NCBI GenBank assembly: GCA_934045905.1
Contig: OW203764.1
Coordinates: 23,307,109-23,371,108, forward strand
Reading direction: 5' to 3'
DNA length: 64,000 nt
DNA from: Leuctra nigra
Lineage: Eukaryota > Arthropoda > Insecta > Plecoptera > Leuctridae
Part shown: positions 46,735 to 57,223 of the stretch, piece by piece
Position numbering within the stretch: the first letter of the stretch is position 1
Layout of the letters: every line of letters starts with the position of its first letter
Notes under the pieces: model-generated
What the model was told of the DNA's origin: nothing
Seen by the model: only the letters and a program-made list of their open reading frames with translations
The model's database searches: none
Made by a program: the position numbers and the translations under genes

Positions 46735-49040
46735 CAGTCGCCCAATCGTCATTAACAAAATAGTAATGTGTAGCGTGACGCTTGAAATTGTTCTTATTTT
46801 ATTTTGAAATGAATTAATAAACCACGAAATAAAATAAAAGTAACGGTATGTACAGGGGCTTGCGAGTGGATCTATCAAAAGAAAAAAAATCATTAGCTTA
46901 ACGTTTTTGTGAATGGAACTCTTAATAGATGTATAATTATTTGCCTCAATCTCTCACATTCTGTCATGCCACAACCTCAAAGATACTCTGATAAAGTGTT
47001 TTGATGGAATGCTAGCAACAAATGAGAAATCGATTCCTAATCAGTGTGAAACATGCCATAACTCCTGAGAAATGTGCGTAGGTGAAGTTTCTTCAGCTTC
47101 CGTCCCGCCACTGTGATGGGAGAAGGGGGGGGGGGGGGGGGGGTCGTTGGTTCGAGCTCCGCTTCGCCCAAGCCGCCGCTCTTCATGGCGCAACTTTGAC
47201 TCAGGGCGAGCGCAAGCATCTCGGTATAGCCTAATGTCACGACATTTTCATTCGACACTCTTGGAAATGTACAACATCGATCGCGCGGCTTTTTGTCTTC
47301 GACGTTCTAGTGGATTACTTTTATGAGAGAGTATAAGTGTACGAGTGACTAGCTTGTATACGTAAATGAGATTATTGTTAAGTTGTTTAGACTTTATTAA
47401 AGTACTGAGATGGTCGTTTGCTAAAAACCCCGTCAGTGGAATTTAATAAAACCATGACAAAAAGTCAATGTTACTCAATTTCATATATAGATATTAATTC
47501 GTAGTAATTACTCAGTTTTTTTGTTATTAAATAAATAAACATGCAAACGTTCGATAATACTGCAGAATTATTAAAATGTTATTAATGCAACATTATGTTC
47601 GACGTGAAGGTGGGAAGGGGGGAGTCTTATGCGCTAAGGGATAATTTGGTATAATTGAACTGTTTTAATAAGTTATTTTCAATAAATAAACTTACCAACA
47701 TATCAAATAGTTACATGAAGTTAAATTTAAGGCTAAATTTAATTAATTAAATTTAATTAAATCTAAGTATTTTAAGTTAGTTATTGTATCGTAAATTTTG
47801 TTTACTCCAATGTTAATGTCCATAACAACGATTACAGTCTTAAAATTTCTGATAAGAGAGTACAAATGCGTACAGGAATCACCCCCATAGTGTATTTGGA
47901 TAATACTGCTGTCATCCGAAATCATGTAAATATATCCTTGAAGTCTCAAGTTCCTCATTAGAACTGATAATTTGAAAGCTGAATCAATATTGGAGCATTC
48001 TCGAAACTCCTATCCACGATTATTTCCGCCGACTTCGCGATTCACTTCGACGTCTAAATATTGACAGAACTTCTGTCCGCCGATGCACACTTCCAACATG
48101 TCACAATAAATCAAATGACTTGAGCAGCTGTGATTGAATTGCCGAGCGCTCCAGGTTTCATGGCTATGCATTGTTGTGGTGGCGAAGAAAAAGAATCAAA
48201 TGTTCCGAAGTAAATCGGAAACTGGAGCAATGAACAAATCGCAGCTAGAAGCAGTAGAAATAGCGATATTGCTGTTTGGCATGATATTTGAAAATCGATG
48301 ACTAAACCACAGTAATTTTCGTACCTGCCTGGATGTGAATTGTACGATGCAAACAAATAATTAGTAAAGTCAGGCGTTCGACGGCCACTTGAAGTGAGTT
48401 TACATCGATTAAGGTGTTTAATATCGTTCCGTTTAGGTTTCTCTTTGAAACTAGTGTGTCAAAGGATTTGAAGCGTTGGTTGTGGTTTTAGCCGCTATTT
48501 AAGGTTAATCTACACACTTATTATGGATTGTAGCAGAGTGGACAGAAACAGTATTCACCACAGATTACTCTCCCTGAGGTAACAGAGAATTTAAGTGCTC
48601 AAACGACACTTACTAGCGATCCAGCGATCATTAGGTACTTGTTTTTATCGAGACTTTTCCACGCATCGAATTCAAATCACGACTGTTTTGTTTTATTTGA
48701 TCCAGGAAATAAGACTAGTTCAGCAACAGAATGAGAGGAGACACAAAATTTCTTTCCCTACCGGTTAAGATAGATGCGGACGTATTTTATTTCCTCATTT
48801 TCATGTTTGAATAAGTATAATTTTAAATAAAGTATTCTTGTATTGTCCACAGTAAATTAACGCAAAGGGCAAAGCAAAGGGTTTTTTCATTTTGTGTACG
48901 CATATCACTGAAAAACGGCGATTTTTTTTTTAATAATAAGAACACTATGATTTGTATTCTTGATATGAAAAGGTGAATTTATATTCACCTATTATATTAT
49001 ATTTATATTTGGGGATTCGTTAATTGGGAAATTTCAATTT
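46735..49040. other. Intergenic sequence with a G run and a weak MITE relic
   Basis: 46852-46920 (CAGGGGCTTGCGAG to TTTTTGTGAATGGAACTC) looks like a badly decayed member of the GGGCTGGATT family. A ~20-base G run is near 47127. Minus-strand ORFs 47037-47258 and 48111-48356 have balanced composition; the latter has a hydrophobic stretch (SLFLLLLAAICSLL), but neither has good splice or promoter context. Confidence 0.3.
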
Positions 49041-49410
49041 TGCTATTGATTTAATAGAACAGCCGTCTGAATTAATTGGTGCTAGTTTCGTTCTAATCGG
49101 TCGAGCCGTTTTCAAGATATGACGTAACTTCCGGTTTCAAAATGGCGGCATCTAAAAGTCATTAGAGTGAGACGCCAAAAGTACACGTGTGATAAAAATG
49201 TCAGCTCAAACGGTTCAGCAGTTTAGGCTTTGATTATATCGTAAGGATTATATATTCAAAGGTTTAGGCTTGATGGTGACAAAAGTTTTATTGACAGGCA
49301 AATCATATTGAAGAAAAGTGAAAATTTTCACGATATTCACAATCCTCTTACTCTGAAACGCATAACCTATTGTTGGCATGTTTGTAAGTAGAAGGCTGGT
49401 GCAAACTCAT
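49041..49410 (+). mobile_element. Fragment of the CRE-ETS element body
   Basis: CAGCCGTCTGAATTAATTGG, GTTCTAATCGGTCGAGCCG, ATATGACGTAACTTCCGG, TCAAAATGGCGGC, then GAGACGCCAAAAGTACACGT, follow the last body unit of the composite elements. The foldback and the terminal hairpin are absent. The CRE core has one change (GACGTAAC for GACGTCAC). Confidence 0.6.
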
Positions 49411-51225
49411 TCTTTTTAAGTTGAAATTATAAAATTATATACACTTTAGTCCCTAATCTCTAGTACGTATTATCTAATTCGAGGTTCATAAAATAAATCC
49501 CGGTTTCATGATTAACAATTTCAGAGTTTTTGTGCCCCGACAGAAAATTCCCTAAGGAGATGCACATATTCTGCTATACGTTACAAAGTATAATAAAACT
49601 TCTTGATCTCTAAACTAAGGCTGCTTAACTAACATTGACGTCTGGACTTGCCAACAACACAATCGCGAATTAAACAACATTAAATAATCCCGACTTCGTC
49701 TAAGCATCAGAGTGCCAAAATTGCCGATTATTATGCTAACGCGTCTTTTCCCGCACCGGAATGTATAGGTTATCACGTTGGAATTATTTTAGGATTAAAA
49801 CGGCCCCAGTTTGCAGCCAGAAATAATATCCGATTCATCTGTCTACCACAAAAATAATAGGTAATGGATTCACGAATTCAATAAATTCATTTAGTATTTT
49901 TTTCTAATAAATCAATATTTTGGTGTACCTGGAATCAGGCGATTAGCTACATGTAAATTCGAACCGGTGAATGTAGCCTATGAGTCGATGTTTTCAGGAT
50001 ATGATAACTCTGTATAATGACTATTTAGCTAATTTATAAAGCAAGAATTTACCCTCAAAGGGAGTCTGTTCAGAAAAAAGTCAACTTCAAATCATAATCT
50101 CCTCTAACCTCTGACAACATTCCTCTCAGTTTTAATGTCAATAAAATGTGTTGCAGATATCCGATATTCTGGTAAATTGTATCGTTTAATTGTATTGGAA
50201 AAATTCTAGCAAAGTTGGTGTTAACAATGTACATTGTAAACATAATCTCCTCAAAAGCGTGACTTTTGCTCGGTCAAATAAACAACAATGCCTGAAAAGT
50301 TACTTTGGAATTAAAATAGAATCTAATTACAGATTATAGCCATAAACCGTAATTCCAATATAATATATTTCTAATTTATATTGAGTGACTCCTAAAAATA
50401 TTGTAGGATGGACTCGCATCAAAATGACTCATGATACCGACTCATAGGTTACAATGTTATTTGCTGGTTTGTCACAATATTTTCTCACTTTATGAGTGAA
50501 TTAACAACCTATTTTCCTCTTACATATTTACCAATTCCATTCAAGTAATTGGCACAAATGACTACATATTTGGCACATTATGTTCATAGACCGTGTTCGC
50601 GCTGTATAGAGGAGCCCGTGTAGGAAATACACGTTCGTTTCGAGCTAAGTATACAGAGAGCTTTTAATTGGAAGACAAAGTTTTAAATTATTTGTACGCA
50701 CGACAGAAATCGTAATAGTTCTCGGAAATCGATTACTTTTACCGATCTAAATACAAATGTACGAAAATTACAAAATTGAATGGAAAAGGATCAATTAATT
50801 TGTATGCGTTGCCTTGCATTCTTTCGTATCGGTACAAATTTATATATTTGAAGTTCGTTCATCAGAATATCTGGCTTTCCTTAAAAATAAATAATAGCCC
50901 TAGTTTTGGAAATATAACGATACATCCATGGGAAATTAACAAACGAATTAACTTTTCTTAATATAGTGTGTTACATGCGTTAAAGACATGTATTTTATGA
51001 TTTCTTAGATATTTTTAATTTGTAACAATAATTTCAATTGTTAAGAGTATCAACTTACCTACTGGTTTGAACACTTGGTGCAGTCTATTCTAAAAACCCA
51101 ATAAAGCAGTCTTGACGTTCTATATTTCACCCACAATCACACAATATTTATAAAGAATTAAAAAAAAACAACAGCAATGTCTTTATAACAAAATCCAGCA
51201 CTAGTCTTCTATTCACAGCGACTGT
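49411..51225. other. AT-rich intergenic sequence
   Basis: 1.8 kb without a supported gene. A 61-codon ORF (50776-50961) is AT-rich and unsupported. Confidence 0.35.
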
Positions 51226-51323
51226 CACCTTCACAATCCGTCTCAAATTGTATTCGAAAATTCCAGCCCCTTGCCTAGACTGCAACCTGCATTACACCCG
51301 ATAACATTCAGTGGTGCGCAGCA
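51226..51323 (+). repeat. 98-bp direct repeat, copy 1
   Basis: Identical over 98 bp to 52898-52995, from CACCTTCACAATCCGTCTC to GTGGTGCGCAGCA. This copy leads into a GC-rich stretch (51310-51480). It does not lie between visible transposon ends, so it is the likely source of the copy inside the hAT element. Confidence 0.85.
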
Positions 51324-51954
51324 GCAGCAAGACCGGCCGGTACCACCCCCAGATCGATAGCCACTTCCCCTGTGAATATACTACATGGAATACAGCCGAT
51401 GCGCGGGAATACATTCTCATTGGCGCACAGCACGCGGCGCCAAATTCAAATCGCGATGTAGGTGGGAAAGTATTGGAGTGTTTTCTTTGGATAAGTAAGA
51501 AAGTATGTCCTGAATTGAGAAATAGGACTTAAACCTTTTATATCATCAGAAAGCGTCGAAACCTTTTTGGTCAAATTATTTACACCGCGAAAACTCTAAA
51601 TCCTACCTCAAAAAATACATATTCTCTGCCCAAACAAGTTTTAATTGGCTAAAGAAATATCGAAAATACTATGATTTTAAAATGTTGAAGATCTTCGAAA
51701 ATAAAAGCAAACGACGTCAATAAATGTTAGTTCACAAGCCACATCGACCATCACGCATAAAACGAGAAATAATATCGTTCCATATTTGAAATGCAAAATC
51801 GAAACAGATTTTCAGTGGTGGTAAAACAAAGTTGGACCAAAAATTTAATAAGTACCTATTTATTTATATTCTGAATTTTTTACTCCATAACAGTATTTAA
51901 ATGTAGCATAGCCTACTAGTGACGAAATGACAAATAAGGTATTCAAAGATCAGG

Positions 51955-52164
51955 AAATGCGAGAGGAAGGAATGGTACATGTTTCAATGAAAATGGACAG
52001 AAGATGTAGTTACTGGAAACTATTACTATTGGAGAAGAAGAAAGATAAGAAGACCGAGAACGAAGTGGATGGACCGAGTGGAGGCTGCTGTGGAGGACAG
52101 AGGAAAGTCGTTGAAGCAGATCATAGACGAAACAAACGTGGTGGGAATTACATGGAGAGATGGA
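51955..52164 (+). pseudogene. Non-LTR retrotransposon ORF tail, relic
   Basis: One frame reads VHVSMKMDRRCSYWKLL. After a shift another reads RRPRTKWMDRVEAAVEDRG and then ITWRDGL. This matches the usual C-terminal pattern of LINE reverse-transcriptase proteins: a GHV-x-RM-D block, then GRPR-x-RW-D-x-V-E and a final W. The frame shift and the missing catalytic part mark it as dead. A Helitron-like element begins at 52165, directly after this tail. Identification is by pattern only. Confidence 0.5.
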
Positions 52165-52251
52165 CTAGGAAAACGCTCAGTGTAACGCGTTGATAAGCGA
52201 GCACAGATACGTTCAAATTATTGAACAGGAATTTCCAGTGTTGGGTAAGCT

Positions 52252-52274
52252 CAGTGTTGAATCCAGGCATACCT

Positions 52275-52311
<37 letters not shown>

Positions 52312-52863
52312 CCCCCTCCCCGAGGTATGCATGTGCCCCCCCCCCCCCCCGGCACAAATACCTATTCAAAATACCTTCAAAATAATATGTGAAGAAAACA
52401 CGTAAAAATAGACGGATCATGTCAAAAACCTTCCAAAACGGTTAGAATTGAGTTAAAATTCCAAAAAATTTCCGGGGCTATGCGCCCCGGACATGCATAT
52501 CCTGATAAGTTCAATAAATTTACCTATTATTAAATCTCTTAGACCATTTTTTGGATATTTTGCACATTATAATTCCCCAAAATAGCTATACACTGCGATT
52601 CAAAATTGTACCTAAACGAATGACCTTGATCAAAAATTTTCTCGGGGCTATGCCCAACCCCCGAACCCCCTGTTTTCCACTGTGGCATTTCAAAATATAT
52701 TACGTATAATAATTGCTTTGTGCTTTGTACAACTACAAGCATATTCGTAAATTAACTTCCCCCCCCCCCCCCCCCCAACACCAACATAAAAAGTACCCCA
52801 AAAAAATGCCATTCCCAACTATTCAAGTGCCCCTCCCGAGAAAAATGTCTGGATTCAACACTG
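52252..52863. mobile_element. Non-autonomous hAT element, inner (nested)
   Basis: The ends CAGTGTTGAATCCAG and CTGGATTCAACACTG are perfect 15-bp inverted repeats, flanked by the 8-bp duplication GGTAAGCT (52244-52251 and 52864-52871). It contains a G run of over 30 bases near 52277 and C runs near 52338 and 52760. CATACCTCGGGG and CCCCGAGGTATGC pair across the first G run as a hairpin. No transposase. Confidence 0.88.
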
Positions 52864-52897
52864 GGTAAGCTCCTTTTGAAGAGGAACTTTTTTTTCA

Positions 52898-52995
52898 CAC
52901 CTTCACAATCCGTCTCAAATTGTATTCGAAAATTCCAGCCCCTTGCCTAGACTGCAACCTGCATTACACCCGATAACATTCAGTGGTGCGCAGCA
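52898..52995 (+). repeat. 98-bp direct repeat, copy 2 (inside outer hAT)
   Basis: Base-for-base identical to 51226-51323. It lies between the inner hAT and the GGAACTAGTTCC region, so it is cargo of the outer hAT. Perfect identity implies a recent copying event. Confidence 0.85.
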
Positions 52996-53937
52996 AGGTC
53001 CTCGCCGAAAAAAGGAACTAGTTCCAGTTCCAGTTCCTTCAATAATGAAAGGAACTATTCCGTTCCTAGTTCCTTTATAAAAGGAACTTAGTTCCTTTTT
53101 AAAGAAAGGTGTAAATTTTCATTGCAACATTAAAAATTGCAATCTTCAAATTAAAAATTGAAAATTAAAAATCGAATCACTGTATCAAAGCAGATTCGAA
53201 AAGATTATAAGAGAGACGGAACTATTTCGTTCCGTTCCTACCCAACACTGGGAATTTCTTAACGCACAGAAACATAATAAATATGATCGACTAACTGAGA
53301 ATAGCCATCTCCACACTCTGGTGGTAGGAAAGCAAACCAGATCAAGTTGCATTACCATCCAGACCGCTCTTTCAAAAAGTTCAATATCAATGTCAGTGAA
53401 TACGTTATATCCACTGATTCGGCTGAAAAGTTTGAAAAATAAGAGAAAATTGTAGTCTTAATGGTACCAAATGCAAAATTTGAACTTCATCCGAAAATTT
53501 AGATTTTCGTCAAATCAGAAGATATTATTTAAATTTTAACCATTTGGAGGATTTGGTTGTGAAAAATCGATTTTATATGACAAACGGTGTGAGCTAGGTC
53601 ATTTTCACTTTTTTCCCATTTTTCAACCAATCAAAGGGCAGCGCTCAAAAACTGTAATACCTACACTAGAAGTTAGAATGATATTAATGTGAGCAAAATT
53701 TCAGTTCGGACGGAAAAACAATGTGACATTTATAGCGGTAAAAAAATGAAGTATTGAAAAGTGTGGAAGGGAGACAATGCGTATTATTATCTTGAATGTA
53801 CCGCTGAACCAGATGGGTTTTGGTTTTGGGCCGTACCCCCGACACAATATATTGGTTCATTGTTATTCTCTTTGGAGAGGGCTTCGGTGCAATTTTGATT
53901 CGTAGTATAGACATACTCACAGTGTAAGGTCGGGGAC

Positions 53938-54018
53938 AGGCTAAGTTGAACCCTGTTTAGCATTGCCAGTATAGGCCGGCCCATGCTAGCGCGGGTTCAA
54001 CTTAACCTGTCACCGACC
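53938..54018. mobile_element. 81-bp hairpin MITE
   Basis: The left end GGTCGGGGACAGGCTAAGTT and GAACCC pair with the right end (complement GGTCGGTGACAGGTTAAGTT, GAACCC), two differences in 26. The centre is about 29 bp. No clear duplication flanks it. Confidence 0.6.
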
Positions 54019-54928
54019 ATAGATTGTAGTACTACACCCGTGGTGTCATAAATTGCTTGCAGAATTCTAAGTCCTTCCTCAAAACTTCATTATCCAGACG
54101 AAATCACAGAGGTAAATGCAGACTTCGAACATTGAGGTTTGAGTGTTTGATTGTAAGAACCAACCAATCAACTCATACGTCATAATAATGTCTGCATTCA
54201 ACAAAATATATTATCGGTAAGTCGAGCTCCAACTTAGCCGAATACCTACCGTTAATTTTTCTGACCATGGGTGTAGTATAGGTAGTACCTACATTTTTTG
54301 GAAATTAAATGTCATCTAATTTTGATATTATTTGTGTTCATTTCAGATCTCAGAAAAAATGTAATTGAATAATGAATAATTATAACTAGAATTATAACTA
54401 AGAGCGCAATTGACAATAATGTTGAACATGCAAATATTATTTGATTTCGTTTTAGTTATTTTATCAAATCCATGTTAGATATCTAAGTTCAGCTATCTCA
54501 CATATTTAGATAAAACTCTGCTTTCGAGGGAGAGGAGGCAGCCTCGACCTTCCCAAAAGAATGCGACCCTGCTTACATACGCGCCATCTTTGTTTACAAA
54601 ACAAAGTATTCTGAATATTATTCTGAATGCTAGATGCTAGAAGCGACCTACGATATTAAACACTGTCACAACAATATTCTCCAAACTCAGCTAAAGTTCC
54701 TAGTTCCCTTTGAGCCGAGTTTGGGTCGTTTATGTATATTCAAACGACTCAAAAAACACTCAAATACTGAGTATTTTACTAAAAAATCAGCTATGTTTAT
54801 TATGTTCACGTTTTCATAATTCAATAGGCTCAAAAGTTATAACTATATTTAGGAAATATTGTATTGTATCTCTACAGTGTTTACCTTCAGTGCAGCCGAC
54901 GATTGGGACGATCTTTATACTAGGTAGT
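54019..54928. other. AT-rich intergenic sequence
   Basis: Two overlapping short ORFs (54634-54937) share bases in different frames and have no support. No repeat recognised. Confidence 0.35.
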
Positions 54929-55094
54929 GATTACTAACCTGCAATTTGCAGTGTTCATGAATCTGTCAACCAATGTCAATCTAGAAAAACAAACATGTTT
55001 ACTTGTAAATTGATTACTAACCTGCATTTTGCAGTGTTCATGAATCTGTCAACCAATGTCAATCTAGAAAAACAAACATGTTTACTTGTAAATT
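54929..55094. repeat. 83-bp tandem duplication
   Basis: Two units, 54929-55011 and 55012-55094, beginning GATTACTAACCTGCA, differ at one base (AATTTGC against ATTTTGC). A recent local duplication. It creates the start of an 86-codon ORF (55078-55338) of unknown significance. Confidence 0.9.
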
Positions 55095-55437
55095 ACACGA
55101 AATGTGGATTGGCAAGCCGTCAAATGAACCACATTACAAATTAAAACATGGATTCCCTGCAACTGAAAAATCTCAGCTCTCGGGCCCTCGACAGTATAAA
55201 ACACAGAGTTGGTTGGAAAATATTTGGAATTTTGGATTGCTATCGACAATTATCGGTTCAAAAATAATGCATAGATACTCACTGCATGTCACCATAGATG
55301 TCACTCTCAGTCTCTATAAAGATCGAAGAAAACACTAGCTGCAACTGCATGAGGATCGTGTAACTTTTGCCAACAGTCGATCGACAACTGGGAGAATAAC
55401 AATAACATTGACACGTCATAGTCAATCGACTACCAAG
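55095..55437. other. Spacer
   Basis: Covers most of an 86-codon ORF with balanced composition but no splice or promoter support. No function can be assigned. Confidence 0.3.
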
Positions 55438-55451
55438 TCGAGTCAATGATA

Positions 55452-55837
55452 GATAGATAGATTATTGTGGTTTAACGGCGCGTCAACGACGAGGTTATAT
55501 TGCGCACATTAATGTTTGCATTTTTGCATTTAACTTTGTTGATATAAGTGGTGGACATGGGGAGGGGTCGACCTAACGGGCCCGATCCGGGGGAGTCCAA
55601 CACTGGTGGGGAGGCCAGGCCGGAATGGGGACGGACCGGGGGGCGTGAGGATTCGGGCCGGCGGAACCCGATTTCAGGGGGATCACCATCTCGAGGGGGA
55701 AGGCCGGCCCGAGGGGAGGGGAGGGGACCGCAAATTCAAGGGAGGGCATGGTTAGGCCGACCCTGGCTGCTCTTTGTCTGGACCTCACCACTGACCTGTC
55801 CGGCATGGGTAACCCTTACACATGAGCATATGCTCGC
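55452..55837 (-). mobile_element. GC-rich non-LTR-type insertion with perfect 14-bp target duplication
   Basis: TCGAGTCAATGATA occurs at 55438-55451 and again at 55838-55851. On the minus strand the insert ends with GCGCCGTTAAACCACAATAA then a short TCTATCTATC tail, like a LINE 3' end with a microsatellite tail. The body is very GC-rich (55548-55800) in an AT-rich background. Its two long overlapping ORFs reflect composition and I recognise no protein domain. Interpreted as a 5'-truncated retroelement copy. Confidence 0.7.
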
Positions 55838-55851
55838 TCGAGTCAATGATA

Positions 55852-56775
55852 ATCACGTTCTTCCGAACAAAATAGCATAAAATCTGACACGTCCAGTTTA
55901 TTATTTTGTTGGGTATGACCGGTATGACCTAAGGTATGACGTCAGGCGGCTGTGAATTCGTATGAAATTTGTCTCGAACGATCTCGAAATTGGGACCTAC
56001 ATGGAAAACACTGAAATAAATGTATTTAATTAATTTGTTCTAAATGATAAAAGAAATCTGTGCATTGCCACGCATGCATATCTTCTAGAAACCATATTTC
56101 ATGTCATCTTTTCATGATTATTACTGTAATTACTGAACATTCGATTTTTCAAATTTCCCCCTCAAAAATTCTATATTTTTGGAAAGTGTAGTATATCAGA
56201 ATTCCAATCGTCAGTGTAAATATTCCCATAATCAGTTCGATCGGATGTCCTTTGGTATATCAATCGTCTTTTCCTTGCATTGACGATTGGGTGTGTAATC
56301 ACAGCCTCCTAAATCGTGGGGTGTGTTCAGAGGGTGATTCGTGCCGTGCTGTTACATTTCCAAACCGTGCGGATTATTGCTGAATATATAGAAGACCGTG
56401 TTAGAATAAACCAAAATGGCAGCACAATCACGAAGTTTCAAAATTGTGTTTCAAAAATATAACTTTTAAGTTTTTTTAACTGAAATGTATCTGAGGTGTA
56501 TCTGAGGTAAAACATTGCGAGAAAAAAGGACTACCAAACCAAAGCTACGATCACCATTTGGATTTCCTATGTGTAGGGGCAATCCACATAAAACGAAATA
56601 TGGAAAGTAATCAATAATGTTTATTGTGAAGATAAGTCTTATAAAATATTATATTAAAATAATATCAGCAAGCAAATGTTCAATTTTAATTTTTTCTCTC
56701 ATCACATTTTTTTTTTTTTTTACTATGGTATAAAAACATTTCTATGATTCATCCCTTTAATTAAATACATTTTAG
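55852..56775. other. AT-rich intergenic sequence
   Basis: No gene or paired repeat was identified. GGTATGACCGGTATGACCTA and AAGGTATGACGTC (about 55912-55943) form a short local repeat of GGTATGAC. Confidence 0.35.
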
Positions 56776-57007
56776 TATATTTTAACTGGAACTTTTTAAC
56801 TTAGTAATTGGGATTTGGGCACAACATTTTTGGAGCGTTTGCCTTGCCAATTATCAGGCAAATCGGTCAAGAACTTCAGGAGTTATTGATATTTAATTAT
56901 CTTTGTGAAATATATATTGTGCAAAGGTCTGTGGGCAACTACTTTCACACGCAAATTAATTCAAGAGAATGCTCGCTTATCAACGCGTTACAGTGAGCGT
57001 TTTCCTA
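56776..57007 (+). mobile_element. Helitron-like 3' end fragment upstream of CCT3
   Basis: Body TATCAGGCAAATCGGTCAAG and TTATTGATATTTAATTATC leads to GCTCGCTTATCAACGCGTTA, CAGTGAGCG, TTTTCCTA. The hairpin is kept (CGCT/AGCG pairing) but the final G of CTAG is lost. It ends 217 bp before the CCT3 start codon, so it borders or overlaps the promoter. Confidence 0.6.
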
Positions 57008-57223
57008 TTTGTTTTTCAAAACAGGAATTCTAATTTTCCCACTCATTTTTCAAAACTTTTCAGCGGCACCTATCGCTTTTTGCTTTGAACTAAAAGCCAA
57101 GGAACTCCACTTAGGCGCTCCCTGAAGATATTCCATCCGTTCTGAGAAAGCAGGCAGCACGCACGGCACGAGTCACGACAGTGAGTGAAGAAGTCAGGGA
57201 GACGCATTCAAAAATAAGTAAAA
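57008..57223 (+). promoter_or_regulatory. CCT3 proximal promoter and 5' UTR
   Basis: No TATA box is visible. The stretch becomes less AT-rich from about 57100 (GGCGCTCCCTGAAG, GGCAGCACGCACGGCACGAG), consistent with a housekeeping promoter. The ATG at 57224 is preceded by TAAGTAAAA, a good insect start context, and opens the only frame that splices correctly to exon 2. No clear heat-shock element was found. Confidence 0.45.

Larger units (their letters stand above)
52236..53250. mobile_element. Non-autonomous hAT element, outer
   Basis: The ends CAGTGTTGGGTA and TACCCAACACTG are perfect 12-bp inverted repeats, flanked by the 8-bp duplication GGAATTTC (52228-52235 and 53251-53258). Both length and motif are typical of hAT. 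The right interior has many GGAACTAGTTCC-like blocks (53018-53110, 53215-53235). It contains a second hAT and the 98-bp captured segment. No transposase. Confidence 0.88.
52165..53760 (-). mobile_element. Helitron-like copy 8, split by hAT elements
   Basis: The 3' end is intact at 52165 (CTAGGAAAACGCTCAGTG on the plus strand). Body resumes after the hAT insertion at 53251 and runs through CAAATCAGAAGATATTATTT, AACCATTTGGAGGATTTGG and AAAAACAATGTGACATTTAT. The 5' GAGCGAGCG end is lost after about 53745. Confidence 0.6.

Noticed and set aside
47037..48356. Apparent resemblance between minus-strand peptides around 47170 (AMKSGGLGE) and 48160 (AMKPGALGN), suggesting duplicated exons
   Set aside because: The match is under ten residues, the underlying bases agree only partly, and neither has good splice sites.
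55548..55880. A 110-codon glycine- and arginine-rich ORF, possibly bacterial or horizontally acquired because of its GC content
   Set aside because: It lies in an insert flanked by a 14-bp target duplication with a retroelement-like tail, has a second ORF on the other strand and no domain.
57100..57200. A heat-shock element upstream of CCT3 (TTCTGAGAA near 57139)
   Set aside because: The spacing between TTC and GAA is wrong and no third pentamer follows.
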